NCBI GenBank assembly: GCA_052033505.1
Contig: JBPOJN010000040.1
Location: 1-41,887, forward strand
Reading direction: 5' to 3'
DNA: 41,887 nt
From: JBPOJN01 sp052033505
GTDB taxonomy: Bacteria; UBA10199; JACPAL01; GCA-016699445
Shown: positions 1 through 7,870 of the stretch, piece after piece
Layout: every line of letters starts with the position of its first letter
Position numbering within the stretch: the first letter of the stretch is position 1
Translations under genes and position numbers: made by a program
The notes under the pieces: model-generated
What the model was told of the DNA's origin: nothing
Database searches by the model: none
What the model saw: the letters and a program-made list of their open reading frames with translations, nothing else

Positions 1-338
1 ACCGCGCCTTCGTTGGCCTCCGCCCCGCTGTTACAAAAGAACACGCGGCCCGGGAAACTATGCGTGATCAAGTACTCCGCCAGGCGCGCCTGGGGCTCGG
101 TGTAGAAAACGTTGCTGACGTGCCAAAGTTCCTTGGCTTGCTTCTGAAGCGCTTTCAAAATGCGCGGATGGCCGTGGCCTAAGTTCGTAACCGCGAGGCC
201 GGAGAAGAAATCGAGATACTTTTTTCCAGCGGCGTCCCAAACACGCGTGCCTTTTCCGCGCGCGAGCGTGAGCGGCAAACGATTGTACGTTTGCATGACA
301 TACTGCTGCGTCAGAGATTCGGCATCGGTGCTTGGCAT
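1..338 (-). CDS. argD: Acetylornithine aminotransferase (ArgD family), N-terminal part
   Basis: PLP-dependent class III aminotransferase of arginine biosynthesis, converting N-acetylglutamate semialdehyde and glutamate to N-acetylornithine. The visible 112 codons start at ATG 336-338, after an in-frame TAA 12 bases upstream. They show the family's N-terminal blocks: the stretch with YNRLPL near residue 18, LDFFSGLAVTNLGHGHPRI around residues 43-61, and the cofactor-binding FFCNSGAEANEGA at the window edge. The gene runs off base 1, so the catalytic lysine and C-terminus are not seen. It lies 56 bases downstream of argB on the same strand, which supports the arginine-pathway assignment over other class III transaminases. 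No clear Shine-Dalgarno precedes the ATG, so it may be read by coupling from argB. Assignment is strong, with ornithine/succinylornithine aminotransferase as the only realistic alternative. Confidence 0.9.
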   Translation of the reverse strand, partial: MPSTDAESLTQQYVMQTYNRLPLTLARGKGTRVWDAAGKKYLDFFSGLAVTNLGHGHPRILKALQKQAKELWHVSNVFYTEPQARLAEYLITHSFPGRVFFCNSGAEANEGA

Positions 339-394
339 GAAGAGGAAGGATTAATCAAAGGCGTCGGGAAAAATCCATCAAGAAATGGCGCGGA

Positions 395-1282
395 TTACGA
401 AATTACGGTTCCAACGCCCTTATCCGTAAAAATTTCCAAGAGCACGGCGTGTTGGACGCGTCCGTCGACGATGTGGACGCTTTTGACGCCTTCGTCGGCG
501 GCTTTCAGGGCGCAGTCGACTTTCGGGATCATACCGCCGGTGATGACGCCATCGATGATGAGGCGGCGGGCCTCGGATTTATTGATCGTCGGGAGCAGGT
601 TTCCGTCTTTGTCTTTGATGCCCGCGACGTCCGTCAGCAAAACGAGCTTCTCGGCCTGCAGCGCCGCGGCAATGGCTCCCGCGACGAGATCGGCGTTGAT
701 ATTCAGAGGCTCGCCTTTTTCGTCGAAACCGACGGGGGCGATCACGGGGATGAAACGGCCTTGCTCCAACGTCCTCAACACCGAGGGATCGACTTCTTTG
801 ACGCTACCGACGCGGCCCAAGTCGATCTTTTCGTCCTTACCGCTTTCTCCTTCGGCGGAGGCGATTTTTTCCTTGGGAAGTTTTTTGGCTTTGATGAGTC
901 CTCCGTCACGACCGGACAGGCCGACGGCTTTGCCGCCGACGCGATTGATGAGGCTCACGATGTCTTTGTTGATGTCGCCGGCCAAAACCATTTCGACCAC
1001 GTCCATGGTTTCTTTGTCGGTAATGCGCATGCCTTGGTGAAATTTGGACTCGATCTGCATTTTGTCGAGCATTTCATCTATCTGCGGTCCGCCACCGTGC
1101 ACGATGACGGGATTCAAGCCGATATAGTCCAATAAAACGATGTCCTTCGCGAAGCTTTCTTTCAGCTTCGGATCGGTCATGGCATGCCCACCGTATTTCA
1201 CGACTATGGTTTTGCCGTTGAATTTGCGGATGTACGGCAGGGCCTCCATGAGGACGGAGGCTTTTTCGATGAGTTCTTGCAT
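395..1282 (-). CDS. argB: Acetylglutamate kinase
   Basis: Cytoplasmic kinase for the second step of arginine biosynthesis: ATP plus N-acetyl-L-glutamate gives N-acetylglutamyl-5-phosphate. The 295-residue length is normal. Family motifs are in order: VVKYGGHAM near residue 27 (phosphate-binding lysine and glycines), HGGGPQI near residue 62 (substrate site), the GKAVGLSGRDGGLI segment in mid-protein, LNINADLVAGAIA, and a C-terminal GGMIPKVDCAL. It starts 11 bases after the hslU stop and is followed by argD. In many proteobacteria-like genomes hslVU precedes argB in the same way, so this is a conserved arrangement and not a chance neighbourhood. I did not check the N-terminal helix that marks arginine-sensitive hexameric enzymes, although the protein does carry about 20 residues before the kinase core. 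Confidence 0.97.
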   Translation of the reverse strand: MQELIEKASVLMEALPYIRKFNGKTIVVKYGGHAMTDPKLKESFAKDIVLLDYIGLNPVIVHGGGPQIDEMLDKMQIESKFHQGMRITDKETMDVVEMVLAGDINKDIVSLINRVGGKAVGLSGRDGGLIKAKKLPKEKIASAEGESGKDEKIDLGRVGSVKEVDPSVLRTLEQGRFIPVIAPVGFDEKGEPLNINADLVAGAIAAALQAEKLVLLTDVAGIKDKDGNLLPTINKSEARRLIIDGVITGGMIPKVDCALKAADEGVKSVHIVDGRVQHAVLLEIFTDKGVGTVIS

Positions 1283-1293
1283 GGGAAAATCCG

Positions 1294-2745
1294 TTACAAA
1301 ATATAGCGGCTGAGGTCTATGTCTTTTACCAGATTCGAGAGGCGGTCCTTCACGTATTTCGCGTCGATGACGGTTTTCTTTTCGATCATCTCGGGCGCTT
1401 TGAACGACAACTCCTCGAGAATCCGCTCCAAGATCGTATGCAGGCGCCGCGCCCCGATATTTTCCATGCGTTCATTGATCGTCGCGGCGAAGGCGGCCAT
1501 TTCTTCGATGGCGTCCGGCGTAAACTCAAGCTCGAGGCCTTCCGTCTTCATCAAGGCCACGTATTGGCGGATCAGCGAATTCTGGGGTTCGGTCAGGATT
1601 TTCAAAAAATCTTCCTTGGTCAACGACTGGAGCTCAACGCGGATCGGGAAGCGGCCCTGCAATTCGGGTATGAGATCCGACGGTTTCGAGACGTGGAAGG
1701 CCCCGGCCGCGATGAAAAGGATGTGGTCGGTCTTGACCATGCCGTATTTCGTGCTGACGGTCGAACCTTCGACGATGGGCAAGATGTCGCGTTGCACGCC
1801 CTCGCGCGAAATATCGGGACCGTGGCCGCCTTCGCGTCCGGCGATCTTGTCGATCTCGTCCAAGAAAACGATGCCGTTCTGCTCGACCAAGGACACAGCC
1901 CTCTTCGAGACCTGGTCCATGTCGACTAACTTCGCGGCTTCTTCTTGGACCAGAAACTTCAAGGCCTCGGCGACTTTGAGTTTCCGTTTCTTTTTCTGCT
2001 TGGGCATCATGTTCCCAAACATTTCCTTCAGATTCATGCCCATTTCTTCGAGGTTTTGAGGGGTCACGACTTCGATCATCGGAAACGCTTGCGCCGAAAT
2101 TTCCAAGTCCAAAGGCTGGTCGTCCAATTTACCCGCCCTCAAGTCTTCCCTCAATTGTTCCCGGTCGACGGGAGTTTTTTTAGGGGCTTCCTTGGCCGCC
2201 TCTTCGGCGTTGGCGTCGGCAGTTTCATTACCGCCGAGATTGCCTAGATTCGTAAGCCCCGCGAGTCCGCCCAAGCCTCCGAAGAGTCCTTCCAAAGGCG
2301 ACGCGGCTTTTTTCGCCGGCGGCGTTTCGCCGACGCCGCTTAAGATATCCAAAATTCTTTCTTCCGCATGTTCCTGGGCGCGCACGAGGACGCGGGCCTG
2401 CTCTTCTTCGCGCACCATTTTGATGCCGAGCTCGGTCAATTCGCGGATCATGCTCTCGACGTCTTTACCGACGTAGCCGACTTCCGTGAATTTCGACGCT
2501 TCGACCTTGATAAATGGCGCTCCGGCGAGCTTCGCCAAGCGGCGCGCAATCTCGGTCTTGCCCACGCCAGTCGCCCCAATCATGATGATGTTCTTGGGGG
2601 CGATTTCATCGCGTAAATCCGCCGGGACTTGCAGGCGGCGCCAGCGGTTCCGCAGCGCGACGGCGACGGCTTTTTTGGCATCGTTCTGGCCGATGATGAA
2701 TTTATCGAGTTCGGAGACGATCTCGCGGGGAGTGAATTGTTTCAT
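1294..2745 (-). CDS. hslU: ATP-dependent protease ATPase subunit HslU
   Basis: AAA+ unfoldase that binds and threads substrates into the HslV peptidase. Seen in the 483-residue protein: Walker A GATGVGKT at residues 57-64, the pore-loop motif GYVGKDVESMIREL near residue 90, Walker B with GIVFLDEIDKI, the sensor region and a C-terminal SRYIL tail. That tail corresponds to the SRFIL-type tail which docks into HslV in known complexes. The intermediate (I) domain between Walker A and B holds a Gly/Leu-rich then Ala/Glu/Lys-rich stretch (about residues 145-195), more low-complexity than in Escherichia coli. The ATG overlaps the hslV stop by four bases (ATGA), implying translational coupling. Assignment is secure. 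Confidence 0.98.
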   Translation of the reverse strand: MKQFTPREIVSELDKFIIGQNDAKKAVAVALRNRWRRLQVPADLRDEIAPKNIIMIGATGVGKTEIARRLAKLAGAPFIKVEASKFTEVGYVGKDVESMIRELTELGIKMVREEEQARVLVRAQEHAEERILDILSGVGETPPAKKAASPLEGLFGGLGGLAGLTNLGNLGGNETADANAEEAAKEAPKKTPVDREQLREDLRAGKLDDQPLDLEISAQAFPMIEVVTPQNLEEMGMNLKEMFGNMMPKQKKKRKLKVAEALKFLVQEEAAKLVDMDQVSKRAVSLVEQNGIVFLDEIDKIAGREGGHGPDISREGVQRDILPIVEGSTVSTKYGMVKTDHILFIAAGAFHVSKPSDLIPELQGRFPIRVELQSLTKEDFLKILTEPQNSLIRQYVALMKTEGLELEFTPDAIEEMAAFAATINERMENIGARRLHTILERILEELSFKAPEMIEKKTVIDAKYVKDRLSNLVKDIDLSRYIL

Positions 2746-3326
2746 TTTTTGAGTTCCAGCACGGAAATGTTGTCGTTGGTGAACACGCAGATTTCGCCGG
2801 CGATTTTGAGCGATTTTTCGGCGATTTCTCGGGCCGAGAGCTGCGTGTCGCGCAATAAAGCCCGGCCGGCCGCCAGGGCATAAGGACCGCCAGAACCGAT
2901 GGAGGCGATGCCGTCGTCGGATTCAATCACGTCGCCGTTCCCGGAAATGGTCAACAGCCTCTCGCGGTCGCCGACCAAGAGCAAAGCTTCCAAACGGCGC
3001 AGCATGCGGTCGGTACGCCATTCCTTGGCGAGTTCGACGGCCGCGCGCACGAGATTGGCGTTATACTGGTCCAACCGCGCTTCGAATTTTTCGAACAAAG
3101 TCAGCGCGTCCGCCGTCGAGCCGGCGAAACCCGCGAGGACTTTATTCTCCTTCATCGTGCGGATCTTGACGGTTTTGCTCTTCATGATCGTGTTTCCGAG
3201 ACTCACCTGCCCGTCCCCCGCGAAGGCCACCGACCCGTCGCGCAAGACGGCGACGATGGTGGTTGAGCGGATTTTCAGGGAAGAGTCGGTTTCTTTAAGC
3301 TTTAGGGTGCGCTTTGTCATAAACAT
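2742..3326 (-). CDS. hslV: ATP-dependent protease peptidase subunit HslV, with N-terminal extension
   Basis: Threonine peptidase that forms the two-ring proteolytic core capped by HslU. The core is typical: the catalytic N-terminal block STTIVAV, then FAGDGQVSLGNTIMK, VLAGFAGSTADALTLFEKFE, and the SIGSGGPYALAAGRAL block. In most HslV proteins the catalytic threonine directly follows the initiator Met. Here 21 residues (Lys/Glu-rich) precede it if the ATG at 3326 is used, or 19 from the ATG at 3320. No closer ATG, GTG or TTG exists in frame; only a CTG codon at 3276-3278 lies nearer. The extra residues must therefore be removed for activity if they are translated. The start lies inside the xerC 3' end, overlapping it by 32 bases. 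Confidence 0.95.
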   Translation of the reverse strand: MFMTKRTLKLKETDSSLKIRSTTIVAVLRDGSVAFAGDGQVSLGNTIMKSKTVKIRTMKENKVLAGFAGSTADALTLFEKFEARLDQYNANLVRAAVELAKEWRTDRMLRRLEALLLVGDRERLLTISGNGDVIESDDGIASIGSGGPYALAAGRALLRDTQLSAREIAEKSLKIAGEICVFTNDNISVLELKK

Positions 3327-4194
3327 CCATTAAATGTTGCAGGCTCACCTGCGTGTATTTTTGAGTCGTTGAAAGACTACTGTGGCCCAAAAGGTCTTGG
3401 ATTCCACGTAAGTCCGCTCCCGCTTCCAATAAATGCGTCGCATAACTGTGCCTTAAGGTATGCGGCGTCGTTTTTTTTACGAGACCACTCAGAGCGGCGC
3501 GTGTCCGTACTATTCTCTGGATCGTGCGCGTCGTCAACGCCTGCGGTTTAAAATTTGTCTTAGAATTTTTCTCGGAATCTTTCTCGGAATTTTTGCCAGA
3601 ACGCACGAAGACGGGACCGGTCTTTTCGGAATTTTTCCGGATCTTCAAATATTCCTTCAAAGCCTCGACCGCCTTGCGTCCGAGGGGGATCATTCTTTCC
3701 TTGTTTCCCTTACCCTTCACGCGGACCCAGCCTTCGTCTAAGTCGATGTTTTCGAGCAAGAGTCCGGTCAACTCACTGACGCGAAGTCCCGCCCCGTACA
3801 ACGTCTCCAAGATCGCGCGGTCCCGCACCCGCTCGGTCTCGACGAAACGTCCGGCTTCTTCTTGGACCAAGAAACGCGGCAGTTTTTTCGGGAGTTTGGG
3901 CAGGATCAGGTCCGCCGCGGGCGAAACTTCGAGGACTTCGGTCTTCACGAGGAAACGGAAGAAAGATTTGAGGGCGGAAATGCGTCGCGCGATGGTGGTC
4001 GGATCGAGCTTTCCGAAAAGCGTCGCGGCGTAGCTCCTTAAATCCCGCGACGAAAGGCTTTTCAGGTCGCGGCCTCTGGCCCAAGCGATGAAATGGTTCA
4101 AGTCGAGTTTGTAGTTTTTACGCGTATGAAGCGACGAGGCTTCAAGCTTCAAATGGTCGAGAAATTTCTCCACTCCGTCCGAAATCGTCTTCAT
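3295..4194 (-). CDS. xerC: Tyrosine recombinase XerC
   Basis: Site-specific recombinase expected to resolve chromosome dimers at dif with a partner XerD and FtsK. The 299-residue protein has an N-terminal SAM-like core-binding domain (about residues 5-90) and a C-terminal catalytic domain with the Arg of GAGLRVSELTGL, the Lys of VKGKGNKERMIPLG, the HTLRHSYATHLL block, and LLGHSSLSTTQKYTQV with the nucleophilic Tyr. I chose the ATG at 4192-4194 because it overlaps the topA stop (ATGA) and begins directly with the fold; a longer reading frame to 4308 lies within topA. A small insertion rich in Asn-Ser-Glu-Lys, encoded by 12-base tandem repeats at 3568-3591, sits before the HxxR block. Housekeeping context makes a phage integrase unlikely. 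FtsK is also in the window. Confidence 0.93.
   Translation of the reverse strand: MKTISDGVEKFLDHLKLEASSLHTRKNYKLDLNHFIAWARGRDLKSLSSRDLRSYAATLFGKLDPTTIARRISALKSFFRFLVKTEVLEVSPAADLILPKLPKKLPRFLVQEEAGRFVETERVRDRAILETLYGAGLRVSELTGLLLENIDLDEGWVRVKGKGNKERMIPLGRKAVEALKEYLKIRKNSEKTGPVFVRSGKNSEKDSEKNSKTNFKPQALTTRTIQRIVRTRAALSGLVKKTTPHTLRHSYATHLLEAGADLRGIQDLLGHSSLSTTQKYTQVSLQHLMDVYDKAHPKA
3568..3591 (-). repeat. 12-base tandem repeat inside xerC
   Basis: Two head-to-tail copies of a 12-base unit (plus strand tttctcggaatc, then tttctcggaatt) lie in frame in xerC and encode Asn/Asp-Ser-Glu-Lys units. A looser third copy occurs near 3621-3635. The unit length is a multiple of three, so slippage would change protein length without a frameshift. 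Confidence 0.75.
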
Positions 4195-6506
4195 GAAGCC
4201 GTGTCTCCGGCTTCGGCGGCATCCCTCGTATAGTCGCACGTTTCGCGCGGGCAACTCACGGAGCTCGAGACCTTGGTCTTTTTCAAAAGCAGCGTCGGCG
4301 CCCCACATTTCGGGCAGGCTTCCTTAAGTGGCTTATCCCACGTGGCGAATTTACACTCGGGATATTGGCGGCAACCGAAGAAATTACGTCCTTTCTTGGT
4401 TTTGCGTTCGGTCAAAGCCCCGCCGCAGGTGGGACAGATGAATCCCGCGGAAATCGCGCGCGTGGTTTTACACTCGGGATATTTCGAACACGCCAGGAAT
4501 TTGCCGAAACGCCCCGATTTGATGACCATCTGGCTGCCGCAGGTACTGCAGAGCTCGCCGGTCACTTCGAGTTTGACCAGCGTGAGCTTTCCTTCGCCAT
4601 CGCGCTGGAATTCGCGCGTGTATTTGCAGTCCGGATAATTCGTACACGCCAAAAATTCTCCGCGGCGGCCCCATTTGATGACCATGGCGCTGCTGCACTT
4701 TTCGCAGGAGAAGTCGGTCGGGATTTCCTGGCGCTTCACGTCGCGCATGTTGGTCTTGGCCTTCTCGAGCGCTATCTGGAAAGGTTTGTAGAAGTCCTTG
4801 ATCGCGACCAGGCTCGTCTTCGTACCTTCTTCGACTTCGTCCAAATCGGTTTCCATCTTCGCGGTGAATTCAACGTTGAAGATATCCGGGAAATTCTCGA
4901 TCAAGATATCGTGCACGAGGAAGCCCAAGTCCGTCGGGGAATACACGCGCTGCTCTTTCTTCACGTATTCTTTGTCGATGATGTTTGAAAGAATCGCCGC
5001 GTAGGTCGACGGACGGCCGATACCCAACTCTTCGAGCTCTTTGATGATCGAGGCGTCGTTGAAGCGCGGCGGCGGTTCGGTGAAATGCTGGTCGGGTTTG
5101 ATCGCGACCGTTTTCAGCGTTTCGCCTTCTTTCAAATCCGGCAAGAGACGGGATTTTTCGCTGTCGTCTTGCTCGTCTTCTTTGTCGTCTTCCTTTTTTT
5201 CGACCAAAACGGCCGCTTCGTAGAGACTCAAGAAACCCGAAAACTTCATCTGCTGGCCGTTCGCGCGGTACCCATAAGGCCCAGCTTCGATCTCGAACGT
5301 GGTTTGGTCGAAGACAGCGGACGTCATCTGGGAGGAAACGAAACGTTTCCAGATCAAGTCGTAGAGCTTGAACAAATCGTCTTCGAGATGCGCTTTGACA
5401 GATTCAGGCGTACGCAAAGACGACGTCGGCCGGATCGCTTCATGGGCGTCCTGAGCCGATTTTTTATTGCGATAGACGTTGGGCTTTTCGGGCAAATAAT
5501 CTTTTCCGTATTTTTCCAGGATGAAGCCCCGAGCCTCGTTCAACGCCTCGTCGGAAATACGCGTCGAGTCCGTTCTCATGTAGGTGATCAAACCGACCGC
5601 GTCGCCTTCGCCCACGTCGACGCCTTCGTAGAGTTGCTGCGCGAGCATCATCGTGCGCGCGGCCGAAAATCCGAGTTTTTGGGAAGCGTCCTGTTGCAGG
5701 CGACTGGTGATGAACGGCGCGTACGGGTGGCGCTTGCGTTCCTTGCGCACGATCGCCTTGAGGACGTGCGGAAGCTTCTGAAGATCGGCCACGATGCGCG
5801 AGGACTCGTCTCCATTAGAGATTTTTAGTTTTTTACCTTCAAAGTTCGCCAGGCGCGCCGCGAAAGCGGGAGGAATGCTGCCTTCGAGCATGCTCTCAAC
5901 GGTCCAATACTCTTCTGGGATAAAGGCCTTAACGGCCCTTTCACGGTCGCAGATGAGCCGTAAAGCCACGGTCTGCACGCGTCCGGCGGAAAGCCCGCGG
6001 CGGACCTTGTCCCACAGGAGGGGGCTCACTTGGTAACCCACCAAACGGTCCAAAATGCGGCGCGCTTGTTGGGCTTCGTAGAGATTGCGATTCAGTTCGA
6101 TCGGGTTTGCGATGGCTTCCAAGACGGCCTTTTTGGTGATTTCGTGAAAAAGGACTCTTTGAACGGGCTTTTTTACGGCCTTCCCTTTTGTTTTTTCCTT
6201 TTCCCCTTTGAAAATTTCTTCAGCGACGTGCCACGCAATCGCTTCTCCTTCGCGGTCCGGATCAAGCGCCAGAAAGACCTGGTCGGAGGTCGCGGCGGCC
6301 TTCCTCAAGTCTTCGATGACCTTCTTTTTGGAGGCGATGATTTCATACGTAGGCTCGAAGCTTTTTTTGACGTCGACGCCGAGTTTGGATTTCGGCAGGT
6401 CTTTCACGTGGCCGACGGAGGCCTTGACCTTGAAATTCTTGCCTAAATATTTTTCGATCGTTTTCGCCTTCGCGGGCGATTCGACGACCACCAATGATTT
6501 TCCCAT
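4191..6506 (-). CDS. topA: DNA topoisomerase I
   Basis: Type IA topoisomerase that relaxes negative supercoils through a covalent phosphotyrosine intermediate. The 771-residue product begins with the TOPRIM core (LVVVESPAKAKTIEKYLG at residues 5-22, and LALDPDREGEAIAWHV with the acidic metal-binding residues). It has the active-site block YMRTDSTRIS, whose tyrosine is catalytic in the family. The C-terminus carries four zinc-ribbon-like modules of CxxC ... C type; the last has an altered spacing (CPRETC). The ATG at 6504-6506 was chosen because it comes two bases after the dprA stop, has AGGA about ten bases upstream and starts exactly at the conserved fold; a longer frame extends into dprA. 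The stop overlaps xerC. No trmFO gene separates topA from xerC, unlike in some related genomes. Confidence 0.97.
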   Translation of the reverse strand: MGKSLVVVESPAKAKTIEKYLGKNFKVKASVGHVKDLPKSKLGVDVKKSFEPTYEIIASKKKVIEDLRKAAATSDQVFLALDPDREGEAIAWHVAEEIFKGEKEKTKGKAVKKPVQRVLFHEITKKAVLEAIANPIELNRNLYEAQQARRILDRLVGYQVSPLLWDKVRRGLSAGRVQTVALRLICDRERAVKAFIPEEYWTVESMLEGSIPPAFAARLANFEGKKLKISNGDESSRIVADLQKLPHVLKAIVRKERKRHPYAPFITSRLQQDASQKLGFSAARTMMLAQQLYEGVDVGEGDAVGLITYMRTDSTRISDEALNEARGFILEKYGKDYLPEKPNVYRNKKSAQDAHEAIRPTSSLRTPESVKAHLEDDLFKLYDLIWKRFVSSQMTSAVFDQTTFEIEAGPYGYRANGQQMKFSGFLSLYEAAVLVEKKEDDKEDEQDDSEKSRLLPDLKEGETLKTVAIKPDQHFTEPPPRFNDASIIKELEELGIGRPSTYAAILSNIIDKEYVKKEQRVYSPTDLGFLVHDILIENFPDIFNVEFTAKMETDLDEVEEGTKTSLVAIKDFYKPFQIALEKAKTNMRDVKRQEIPTDFSCEKCSSAMVIKWGRRGEFLACTNYPDCKYTREFQRDGEGKLTLVKLEVTGELCSTCGSQMVIKSGRFGKFLACSKYPECKTTRAISAGFICPTCGGALTERKTKKGRNFFGCRQYPECKFATWDKPLKEACPKCGAPTLLLKKTKVSSSVSCPRETCDYTRDAAEAGDTAS

Positions 6507-6508
6507 AC

Positions 6509-7396
6509 TTAGCTGATCCTTTCGTACACGCCGCCCGGTTTCGAACGGATGCGGCCTTCGATTTCCATGGAGATCAAGAGATGGCTCACGGTCTCCACCT
6601 CGTACCCGCTGCGCTCGACCAAGGCGTCCATCGCGCACGGTCCTTCCGACAATAACCCCAGCACACGCCCTTCCGGCGTATTTTTTAATTCCTGTGAAAT
6701 GTTAAGCGGTATTTTCGAAACATTCCGGCCGGATTCTTTCCAGCCGAATTCTTCCAATATATCGTCGACGCCCAAGACCAATTTCGCGCCGTCCTGGATC
6801 AAGCGGTTCGTTCCCCCGCTTTTCGTTGAATCAATGGGCCCGGGCACGGCGAAGACTTCTTTTCCCTGGTCCAAGGCGTGTTTCGCGGTGATCAAAGACC
6901 CGCTTTTTTCGGTGGCTTCAATCACCACAACACCGGACGAGAGACCGCTGATGATGCGGTTGCGCAGTGGAAACGTCCATTTCGCTCCGGGAGTCCCGGG
7001 GGCGAATTCAGTCACGACGGCGCCGTCTTTTTCCATGTCGCGCCTCAAACTTAAATTTTCCGCCGGATAGTCAATGTCGATACCGCAACCTAAGACCGCG
7101 ACCGTCCGCCCCCTGCCTTCCAAGGCCCCGCGATGGGCCGCCGCGTCAATGCCGTAGGCGAGCCCGCTGACAACGGTCACACCCGCGCGCGCCAGTTCGC
7201 ACGCCAGACTCCGAGCGATCCGCTCGCCGTAAGCCGTACATGAACGCGCGCCGACGATCGCGATCGCGCGGGGGCTTTTCAAGCACTCTGCTTGGCCGCT
7301 CACCCACAGCGACTTGGGCCGCGGAGAGACGCGATGAAGAGCTTCGGGGAAACGCCCGTCCTCGGCGCTGATCTCCTGATAATGCCGTTGGGTCAT
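6509..7396 (-). CDS. dprA: DNA-processing protein DprA (Smf)
   Basis: Binds incoming single-stranded DNA and loads RecA during natural transformation; widely kept even in bacteria not known to be competent. In the 295-residue protein the Rossmann-like core is clear: AIAIVGARSCTAYGE near residue 45, VVSGLAYGIDAAAHRGAL, VAVLGCGIDIDYPAEN, FPLRNRIISGLS, and VVVIEATEKSGSLITAKHA. A C-terminal segment (about residues 235-295) has the size and pattern of the small winged-helix domain often found there. The N-terminal SAM-like region is short. It lies 41 bases after the HU/IHF gene and two bases before topA. A comF homologue is also present in the window, but these two genes alone do not show competence. 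Confidence 0.95.
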   Translation of the reverse strand: MTQRHYQEISAEDGRFPEALHRVSPRPKSLWVSGQAECLKSPRAIAIVGARSCTAYGERIARSLACELARAGVTVVSGLAYGIDAAAHRGALEGRGRTVAVLGCGIDIDYPAENLSLRRDMEKDGAVVTEFAPGTPGAKWTFPLRNRIISGLSSGVVVIEATEKSGSLITAKHALDQGKEVFAVPGPIDSTKSGGTNRLIQDGAKLVLGVDDILEEFGWKESGRNVSKIPLNISQELKNTPEGRVLGLLSEGPCAMDALVERSGYEVETVSHLLISMEIEGRIRSKPGGVYERIS

Positions 7397-7437
7397 GAAA
7401 TAGGATCTACCTTTGTCCGCGTGCTACGAGAGAGGCT

Positions 7438-7737
7438 TTAAGTGCCTTCCGAACCTTCGTCTTCTTCGTCTACACGTTCTTTCAATTCCTTACCGACCTT
7501 GAAAAAAGGCAATTTTTTGGGCTTCACTTCGATGGATTCGCCCGTCCTCGGATTACGACCGCGGTAAGAACCATAGTCTTTAACCACAAAACTGCCGAAT
7601 CCCCGGATTTCGATCCGGTCACCCTGGACCATGGCCTGGGTCATGGAATTAAAAATCAGCTCGATGATGTCTTCCGCCTGCTTACGCGGGACTTTGATCT
7701 TCTCCGCCAAAGCGTCAATGAGCTCCGATTTATTCAT
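7438..7737 (-). CDS. HU/IHF-family DNA-binding protein
   Basis: Small basic nucleoid protein that bends DNA as a dimer. The 99 residues cover the whole family fold: N-terminal helices (MNKSELIDALAEKI), then RIEIRGFGSF at residues 41-50, the beta-arm with GRNPRTGES around residues 60-68, and the PFFKVGKELKERV closing helix. RIEIRGFGSF together with PFFKVGKELK resembles the IHF beta subunit (ihfB) more than classical HU, but I cannot separate the two reliably. The tail is acidic (EEDEGSEG), which is less usual. A strong Shine-Dalgarno (GGGGGAG) lies six bases before the ATG. A good promoter precedes it at 7812-7840, and it is the first gene of the run through dprA and topA. Confidence 0.93.
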   Translation of the reverse strand: MNKSELIDALAEKIKVPRKQAEDIIELIFNSMTQAMVQGDRIEIRGFGSFVVKDYGSYRGRNPRTGESIEVKPKKLPFFKVGKELKERVDEEDEGSEGT

Positions 7738-7761
7738 TCCGTCTCCCCCGGACTTTTTATT

Positions 7762-7781
7762 TCTTAAAGACCTTAAAGAAC
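7762..7781. repeat. Imperfect inverted / direct repeat in the HU/IHF leader
   Basis: The 20 bases form an inverted repeat with 8 of 9 arm positions paired and at the same time contain CTTAAAGA twice, nine bases apart. It lies between the predicted promoter and the HU/IHF start codon, so it would be in the 5' untranslated RNA. It could be a protein-binding site or a weak hairpin. Confidence 0.4.
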
Positions 7782-7811
7782 GTGAACGGCTAATTCCTTA
7801 AAATCATTAAC

Positions 7812-7840
7812 AAAATACCAGTTTCAACGAAAAGGGTCAA
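7812..7840 (-). promoter_or_regulatory. Predicted sigma70-type promoter for the HU/IHF-dprA-topA run
   Basis: On the minus strand: -35 TTGACC (7835-7840, 5 of 6 consensus), a 17-base spacer, and -10 TATTTT (7812-7817, 4 of 6). The HU/IHF ATG would lie about 70 bases downstream. The palindrome CCGATATCGG (7842-7851) abuts the -35 box on its upstream side and could be an operator. This is the best-looking promoter in the window; it is predicted by eye only. Confidence 0.6.
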
Positions 7841-7870
7841 CCCGATATCGGAGAAGGACAAAAATGGGAC

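Noticed and set aside
3295..4194. Phage or integrative-element integrase
   Set aside because: Tyrosine recombinase motifs are present, but the gene overlaps topA and hslV in a conserved housekeeping run and no attachment sites or phage genes are near; XerC fits better.
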